From Diphasiastrum complanatum (taxonomy: Eukaryota; Streptophyta; Lycopodiopsida; Lycopodiales; Lycopodiaceae), in NCBI GenBank assembly GCA_029204225.1, contig CM055109.1:20132349-20196348 (forward strand): a stretch of DNA of 64,000 nt, given 5' to 3'. Each line of letters starts with the position of its first letter. Within the stretch, counting starts at the first letter, position 1. The notes beneath the pieces are model-generated. The model had not been told where the DNA came from and did no database searches. It worked only from the letters and a program-made list of their open reading frames with translations. Shown one piece after another: positions 58,061-64,000 of this stretch. The translations under genes and the position numbers were made by a program.

Positions 58061-58695
58061 ACTTCTAGTAACCACACCAAATAAACAAATATATCCAAAC
58101 AATACCACGCCAACTGTTGAAAATAAAAAAGCCATCTATCTTGACTTCTGGGGTTGATGAAGTTTTCCATCATGCACGTGGTTGTTAGACATGAAAAAGC
58201 CAAATTTGGCCTAGTAGAAACTTGAGCCATTACACATGCATAAAGTTTAGTTTGCCAAATGTGACATGCAAAGCAAACTAAGACTTGTATTGGCACATGC
58301 ATGAACATTTGTACATTTGTATTCTAGAAAGTGACACATGTAGAAAGTTGGTAGATGTAGTTGCATTTCTCAACATGCAAACTTGTAGGTGTCAAGTTTT
58401 AGGTAGATACTACTCTTAGAAGCGGAAAAGTGTGATTGGAGGCTTGCTCTATTTCGAGCTAGTACATCCAATATATATGTAATGTGGGTTCTCTTACGAT
58501 TTTGATGATCATTGTGAAAGTATTCATTGTTTGATTATTAGCATTCTAGATTGTGATTTAGCCATAGAATCTAGAAATAGATTGTGATTTTCACTCTTCA
58601 ATTGATCTATGTGCTAACACAAAGCTTAGGAAGATCATTCACATGTTTGAACTTGTTGTACATCCCACATGCTTGAACTTGTTGTAAATTTCACA
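58061..58695 (+). repeat. Likely 5' LTR of copia element H (start not fixed)
   Basis: The segment ends ..AAATTTCACA at 58695, immediately before a perfect primer-binding site, so an LTR must end here. The TG start is somewhere between about 58150 and 58350; no second copy was found to fix it. Confidence 0.55.
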
Positions 58696-58708
58696 TGGTA
58701 TCAGAGCC
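58696..58708 (+). promoter_or_regulatory. Primer-binding site (tRNA-iMet) of copia element H
   Basis: TGGTATCAGAGCC directly after the LTR end TTTCACA. Confidence 0.9.
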
Positions 58709-58823
58709 ATGGTTGTGGGTGTGGTCTAGGCAGGCGGTAGCTAAAAAGGGCTATGTCGTGAGGGGAAAAGTGTTAGAAAGTGTCAAGGCTATAGCCCTTG
58801 CACAACACTCTAGGAACACAAAT

Positions 58824-58895
58824 GGATGGGTAGCTTAGTGGTAGAGCACCCCACTAGAATGGGGGAGGTCCTAGGTTCAATCCCTAGCCTGACCA
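58824..58895 (+). tRNA. tRNA-like sequence (anticodon position AGA), probably pseudogene or SINE part
   Basis: 72 nt fold as a cloverleaf. Acceptor GGATGGG with CCTGACC (one mismatch, two G-U), D-arm GCTT..GAGC, anticodon stem CCCCA/GGGGG with the last pair mismatched, loop CTAGAAT with U33 and AGA in anticodon position, variable loop of 5, perfect T-arm CTAGG-TTCAATC-CCTAG. Internal promoter boxes are visible: TAGCTTAGTGGTAGAGC (A) and GGTTCAATCCC (B). AGA would mean Ser, but the short variable loop is not that of a Ser tRNA. A functional tRNA is therefore unlikely; a tRNA-derived retroposed sequence is more probable. Confidence 0.55.
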
Positions 58896-59579
58896 CACAC
58901 ACCAAGTGTAAAAAATATTCACATGGTATCAGAACCAAACTAAGCTTTGCATGCTAAATCATTTTCATGTATGAGAAATTTTGAATTCTATTCAAGAAAG
59001 AAAGCAATTTTCACAATTTTCTATCAATTCTTGAGAAGTTTGTGAATCAAAGAGATCAAAATAGAAGTTTTTAGGTCTAACCATACAGATTTCTGAGATT
59101 TTACACGTGTGAAAATCAGTCTACTTAATTTCAATTGTTCTCCTTGATGCTTGACCCAAAGATAGTGACTTTATAGCTTGTTGGAAAGTTAGAAAAGCTA
59201 GTTTCCATTGCAATTTGTTTCAAATAAATCTAATGTGCCTATCAAGAGTTATAAGCACTTGAATAAGGCTGGGTAGGACACCTAAACCTGTGTGGGCACT
59301 CGAGATCTAGGCATTGTTCTGAGTTATTTGACATATTGTTTCATAAAAAGCCATTGTATTTTATTCAACTGTATCTTCTTTGAGCATTCCACACGTGCCA
59401 AAGAAAGTTTGAACCAAAACTTTTCTAAACTCTATTGTTAAGTGAGAGGTTGATCTAGTTGGTTATAGAACATTGGCAGAAATTTTGAGATCTATCTCAA
59501 ATTCTGTTGCAAGATCTTACATAGGAATTGGTAGTACACTCTTTGTGAGTCCTATAGTGAGAGAGAAGCAACATATCTT

Positions 59580-60099
59580 TTGTTCATTACAAGGATTTTT
59601 CACACATTAATGGAATATGTGGGAGGATATCTCTTAGAAGCTAGTGAAAGACTAAACACCTCCAACTACTCTATTTGGAAGGTTAGAATGGAGTCAATCC
59701 TAATACTGCAAGATGTAATGGACATAGTACTTGGACTTGAGGAGGAGCCTCAAGCACAACAAGAAGTACAAAAATTTAAGAAGAGAGCTAGAATGGCTCT
59801 TCATTTCATTAAAATGAATGTCTCTAATGAGATCTTAAGAGAAATTGGCTCTTGTACCTCGGCCAAAGAAGCTTGGGATGCACTCAAAGCAATCTATGAG
59901 GCCAAGAACACCTCTAGAATAGTCACTCTTAGGAATCAAATTTTTCAAAGTTTTCAAAGAAGTGATGAGAGTGCTTCTAACTATGTATTGAGAATCAAAT
60001 ATCTTCATAGAGAGCTTACTTGTGTTGGAGTCACAATCAACCAAGATGAGCTAGTTCAAGTCATCCTTAATGGCTTGAAAGAAGATTATGACAACCTTG
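59580..60099 (+). pseudogene. gag of copia element H, cut off by an LTR
   Basis: Likely start MEYVGGYLLEASERL at 59610 (the frame is open from 59580). UBN2-type copia gag closely matching K1: NYSIWKVRMESILILQDVMD, KKRARMALHFIKMNVSNE, SCTSAKEAWDALKAIYEAKN, VLRIKYLHRELTCVG, LVQVILNGLKEDYD. Intact up to 60099, where it runs directly into the start of a K1-family LTR (TGTGAAGAATTGCC at 60100). Zinc knuckle and pol are missing. Confidence 0.9.
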
Positions 60100-60260
60100 T
60101 GTGAAGAATTGCCAAAAATTTGAAAATCTAGCTTGATCAAAAACCATGTAGAATCATGTAAAATGTACGTAAGTGGGTCCCACACGTGTGAGGTCATGGA
60201 GCCACATGAGAAACCTACCCTACTATAGGTTAGATCAAGTCTAAAGGGTTGTTCATGTCA
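60100..60260 (+). repeat. Truncated K1-family LTR start
   Basis: TGTGAAGAATTGCC..AAAGGGTTGTTCATGTCA matches the first about 160 bp of the LTR at 37427. It is broken at 60260, where element G begins. Confidence 0.88.
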
Positions 60261-60261
60261 G

Positions 60262-61190
60262 TAGCAGAGCGGAAGAACCGCACACTGTTGGAAGCCACAC
60301 AATCCATGACAGTAAATTTGCATTTGCCTCAAACCTTTTGGGCAGAAGCTATCTCTACGGCTTGCTATCTGCAAAACTACTCTAGCACTAAAGCGGTTGA
60401 TTCCACAACATCGTTTGAAGCCTACTACGGTTACAAACCAAGTTTGAAACACCTGCGTGTTTTTGGATATCTGTGCTATGCACAAGTGCCATCTGATCTG
60501 AGAGCAGTAAGCTGTAAAAGCATCTTCATCGGCTATTCAGCTTCACACAAGGCATATTGTGTTTACGATGTGATTGCTGATCTAGCATATGCTGTAAGCA
60601 CACTGTCGCAATTCATGTCCAATCCAGGCCTACAACGCTGGAAAGCTTTGCAGAGAGTTCTTAAGTACATTCAAGCCTCAAAGCACTATGCCTTGAGTTA
60701 CAACGGAAATACAGAAGCTGCACTCTCTTTGATTATCTATTCTGATTCAGACTGGGCAGGAGACGTGGATACCAAAAAATCCACCTCTGGCTACATTTGC
60801 TTTCTTGCAGGAGGACCCATTTCATGGAATAGCAAGAAGCATAAATGCATTTAGAATCAGAATATGTCACAACTACATCAGCAATGATGGAGATTTTATG
60901 GCTTAAAGAACTACTACAGGATCTGAGATTCTCACAGTTTGGTCCAACTATACTCCAGTGCGACAATCAGAGTTGTATAGCTCTGTCGTTGAACCGACGA
61001 ACTCACAAAAAGACCAAACATATAGAGGTTCAAGTTCATTTTCTCAGAGAGAAGGTTTAGAACAAAAAAGTTGCACTAAGTTTTTTTTCATACCCTGTAT
61101 GTTGGCTGACATTCTGACAAAACCATTGTCAAGGGATAAACATTCTACTCTAGTAGAATTGTTAAATCTCAATTTGAGTCTAGATTCGTA
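60262..61190 (+). pseudogene. Copia element G: integrase end fused to RNase H
   Basis: Integrase C-terminal part (AERKNRTLLEATQSM, LPQTFWAEAISTACYLQN, LRVFGYLCYAQVP, SIFIGYSASHKAYCVYD) passes in frame at about 60570 into DLAYAVSTLSQFMSNPGLQRW, the end of RT, then RNase H (YSDSDWAGDVDTKKSTSGY, ISWNSKKHKC). The whole RT catalytic core is deleted in frame. A frameshift near 60845 leads to LESEYVTTTSAMMEILWLKEL and LQCDNQSCIALS. A further break leads to MLADILTKPLSRDKH, the normal pol end. The open frame 60249-60854 is thus a deletion fusion. Confidence 0.9.
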
Positions 61191-61201
61191 GCAGTAAGCT
61201 T

Positions 61202-61210
61202 AAGGGGGAG
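61202..61210 (+). promoter_or_regulatory. Polypurine tract of copia element G
   Basis: AAGGGGGAG directly before the LTR start TGTTGGAG at 61211. Confidence 0.85.
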
Positions 61211-61977
61211 TGTTGGAGTTTAATCTTCTCACTACTCATCCCTTCGCCCTCCTTCTACTCTCAGGAATTCCATCTCTCTGAATCAGTCCGCAAAAATACA
61301 CGCAAAGTTGAATCAGACATAACCACAAAACCATCGCCAAATTACGGTCTGATCGAAGGGCACCATTAAAGCAATGTTTACGGAGAAGCACGACTCAAAC
61401 CGCATATCGCAAGAAACCGTAAACCGCAACAAACCACAATCACAGGGAGTCGTTAAAACCCATAGGTTACTATCTACGAGCACTTGCGGAATTTTCAATG
61501 GCAATGGAATGTAAAATCCTGTCGACCACCGCAAGTGACCTTCTTACAATCTCCTACGACGGAAGCCATGACCAAAGTCAACTCTCATCAACCGTCTGAA
61601 AATGTAAGCAACCTACTTATGGTTATCAATGGAATCGACCAGCGACAACGATTTGCGAGTTTCTACGAAGTCAACTAACAACTGTTGACCCATCTCATCG
61701 TTTAGCTTCGTAAGTTATCACTTACAATTATCAACGAAGGAAACAAACGATCAACAGCTGAACGAACGACCAACGGTTGTTCAAACGATTGCGGATAGAC
61801 TATGGCCATCACGGCCTACATCCTTGCACTACGACGCATACGGAGGATACGTTATTTGGTACTTCTCCTCCTTCACGACGTTCCAATAATGGATCTACGG
61901 ATCTTGTTTAAATGGTTGTTAATCATCTTATAAACTGTAATTACAATAAATCAAAAGACTCTGACAACTATAAATAT

Positions 61978-62804
61978 TCTGATAAATTGGCAAAAATCTA
62001 GCTTGGTATTTTTTATGATAGAAGTTTGTAAGTGAATCTCACATGTGTGGAGGATGTTCCCACGTGTGGAGAATTGTAAAGTAAATAAAAAATGTTTGAT
62101 ATAGGGGTCTCATAGAATTTCATAGTCAAGCATTTAGGTGTAGGATGTTGATAGGGTCAAATTTGGCATAGATGGCAAATTATCCATTTCCACTTGTAAT
62201 GCCACTATTGAGCCAAAATAGAGTAGGAGGCCAAACTCGTGCCAATTAGAGTGTAGACAAGTGTAATGCTTTTCTTTGATGAAGTTTAAGAGGTCCAATA
62301 GGATTTAGAGGTGGAACCATGAGTGGTCCAATAGAATTTGTGGTTTGCTTGAATATGGTCTAATAGAATCTAGAGGTGCATGGATCAATGGTCCAATATG
62401 ATTAAGAGGTAACAAAGTGTGGTCCAATCATAGTTAAGCATAGTGGTAGCTCGTGGATCTACTAGTATCATTGTACTCCTCATTTGGATCTAATTGATTT
62501 TGGAGATTGAGTGGATTTTTTGAGTGTAAGTGATTTTCTAGCTTTCTCTCTCTACCCGAGAGCTATTGATGATTTTCTCTCTCTACCCGAGGAGAGCAGC
62601 TTGTTTTTACTTAGATTACTTTTGGAACACTTCTCACACGTGTGAGTGAGAGTTGGAAGTGATTGAATGCATGTAGTAGTGTGTTTTTTCCATAGGATTT
62701 AAGATTGATCTTGAATCTCAATCTAGTCTTGATCTTGGTGCATCTACACACCTTAGGAGATCACAAGTACATGTTGTGGACAATCCACACGTGTGAAATC
62801 AACA
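61978..62804 (+). repeat. Solo LTR of a copia element, with 5-bp duplication
   Basis: The sequence starts TCTGATAAATTGGC, comparable to the family start TGTGAAAAATTGCC, and ends ..ATCAACA. AATAT flanks it on both sides (61973-61977 and 62805-62809). It shares GGTCCAATC motifs and TTTCTCTCTCTACCCGAGAGC with the LTR of element E. Repeated ACACGTGT-type palindromes occur near 62636 and 62786. Confidence 0.78.
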
Positions 62805-62926
62805 AATATAATTTGAATGAAGAGAAAGTGAGAGATAGAGAGTAGTGAGTTGAACAATCTGTAGATACACAGAGTGATCAAACGACCAAAAGGTCTTAAG
62901 TAGCTAGCTCCTTAGAGTTAGTGATT

Positions 62927-62930
<4 letters not shown>

Positions 62931-63009
<79 letters not shown>
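62931..63009. repeat. 79-bp GA microsatellite in LTR G
   Basis: Uninterrupted dinucleotide tract, same length as the tract in LTR F (45341-45419). Confidence 0.95.
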
Positions 63010-63011
<2 letters not shown>

Positions 63012-63428
63012 AGAATTGTAGCTATTGTTTCAAAATCTATAAGTAGGAATACACGCTTATCAGCGCTACTGTATTGTGTTCTGATTCTCTCTATTATACA
63101 GATTTGCTACTGTTCAATTATTACGTTCTTGATTGAATGAATTTGTCTCTCTCACTCTCTTGCACACAAACACAGTTATCAGAGATAGAGGATTGCATGG
63201 TTGTCCAAGACGCCTAATGCTTTGCAATCCTACTGTTACGGCAGTCTCAAACTCCTACTCTGATATTCCGTTTCCTAGCGCAGTGTGTTCACAATTGTTT
63301 TTCTTACTGTTGGTACAGACATCGTTTACATCGTAATCGTCTCTCATGTTCTGCTTCCGTCATGGCTCCGCTGCAGTCACAATCAATCGTAGACCACACA
63401 GACCACCATTTCACATCATACACCAACA

Positions 63429-64000
63429 TGATAGCTAAGCCACCTTTCATACCTAAAAGATTCATTCCATCCCAAATGCTAGCTACTCCAACTTGGAAAA
63501 TATGTGTCCTCACTTGCACAACCTCTCACAATTTTAATGAATGTGACAATCTATTTTTTCTCAAAAAATTGGTGAAAGCTAATAAAATCTGCTTATACAT
63601 AGCATATTTTCTAAAAATAGCACCACTACTTGTTGCATTATAAAGTAGCACTCTTTATTAAAAGTGATGCAATAACTATAATCATGAACAAAATAAATGA
63701 CAATCATTAACAACCTATATGATCCACACTTGGATGCCACGCACTGCAATCAAGGTCAAGATTCAAATGCTATAGTGTAATCGAGGGGATAAGCATAGGT
63801 TTATAAATGTGAATGTTGGATAAAAAGCTTAAACAAATTGACTCTCACGATTTTCTTTTGATCAATGTAACAACACGACTACTACGTGATTAATGTATTT
63901 ATTATATACGGAATATATTTGATTACAAGAAGCACACAACAAGATTTTACTTCAAATGCTACAGTGTAGTCGAGGGATAAACGTAGTTTTATAAATTTGA
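63429..64000. other. No assignable content
   Basis: Starts directly after the end of LTR G. Short frames only (longest 93 codons, shared with the LTR end); no domain seen. Confidence 0.5.

Larger units (their letters stand above)
58690..58933. repeat. 16-bp direct repeats of the LTR/primer-site junction around a 212-bp insert
   Basis: TTCACATGGTATCAGA occurs at 58690-58705 and again at 58918-58933. The second copy continues ACCA where the first has GCCA. Between them lie 212 bp with a hairpin (AAGGGCTAT..ATAGCCCTT), a tRNA-like unit and an A-rich end (GTAAAAAATA). This looks like the target duplication of an inserted SINE-like sequence, or a duplicated priming site. Confidence 0.7.
61211..63428 (+). 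repeat. 3' LTR of copia element G, split by a solo LTR
   Basis: Starts TGTTGGAG after the purine tract and ends CACCAACA at 63428, inverted ends TGTTGG..CCAACA. It is interrupted at 61978-62804. Without the insert the LTR would be about 1.4 kb. Its last part matches the LTR of F (44869-45341) inverted, including the microsatellite. That 61211-61977 and 62810-63428 belong together is inferred from the paired ends and the target duplication of the insert. Confidence 0.68.

Noticed and set aside
57765-58157. 130-codon plus-strand frame as a gene
   Set aside because: No recognisable domain; the opposite strand is at least as coding-like.
58824-58895. A functional Ser tRNA (AGA)
   Set aside because: It lacks the long variable arm of Ser tRNAs and has mismatches in acceptor and anticodon stems; kept only as tRNA-like.

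Overview
The window is repeat-rich nuclear DNA from a land plant. The evidence is plant-type Ty3/gypsy chromoviruses primed by tRNA-iMet (TGGTATCAGAGC), several Ty1/copia lineages, a plant-style intron-containing hAT transposase gene, and long (GA/CT)n tracts. There is no bacterial-type operon, CRISPR array or rRNA. The species cannot be named from this sequence. No intact ordinary host gene was found; almost everything recognisable is transposable-element DNA, much of it nested.

1-16.7 kb is a nested stack. Gypsy element A (minus strand, cut by the window edge) is inserted beside a 29-30 nt LTR remnant (2303-2331). An old, decayed gypsy copy C (plus strand; 2.5-16.74 kb) has been split twice. 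The first split is by B (2742-9214), an almost intact chromovirus with a 5-bp target duplication, one TGA codon between reverse transcriptase and RNase H, and a 246-bp tandem duplication in one LTR. The second is by a 5.24-kb hAT DNA transposon (10068-15307) with an 8-bp target duplication; its six-exon transposase gene can be read splice site by splice site and has one frameshift.

17.7-23.1 kb is gypsy element D, a relative of A, with gag-pol broken by several frameshifts, one stop codon and only a 3' LTR. 23.1-29.8 kb is mostly unassigned, with a small hAT-like non-autonomous element (about 24275-24469), a gypsy chromodomain scrap and a copia 3' end (27.4-28.86 kb). 29.8-33.8 kb is the least repeat-like part: a cluster of a recurring 18-nt motif around a TATA box and a perfect 20-bp palindrome, an unrecognised decayed reading frame downstream (31.0-32.2 kb), and a minus-strand, intron-containing coding relic (32.8-33.8 kb).

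35-39.7 kb holds two copia elements that keep gag and protease but lack the integrase core, reverse transcriptase and RNase H; one carries a 356-codon open frame of largely unrecognised content. 40.46-42.24 kb is a giant imperfect inverted repeat. 42.6-50.6 kb is a scrapyard of copia and gypsy fragments in both orientations, including an inverted pair of LTR pieces. 52.6-54.7 kb holds a second-lineage gypsy gag (minus) with an array of ACTCGCACA-like repeats upstream of it. 54.7-58.1 kb is mostly unassigned.

58.2-63.4 kb is copia again: element H, whose primer-binding junction is duplicated around a 212-bp insert containing a tRNA-like fold; a truncated LTR; element G, with integrase fused to RNase H by deletion; and G's long LTR, split by a solo LTR with a 5-bp target duplication. 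The (GA)n tract in G's LTR matches in length the one in the inverted copy at 45.3 kb.
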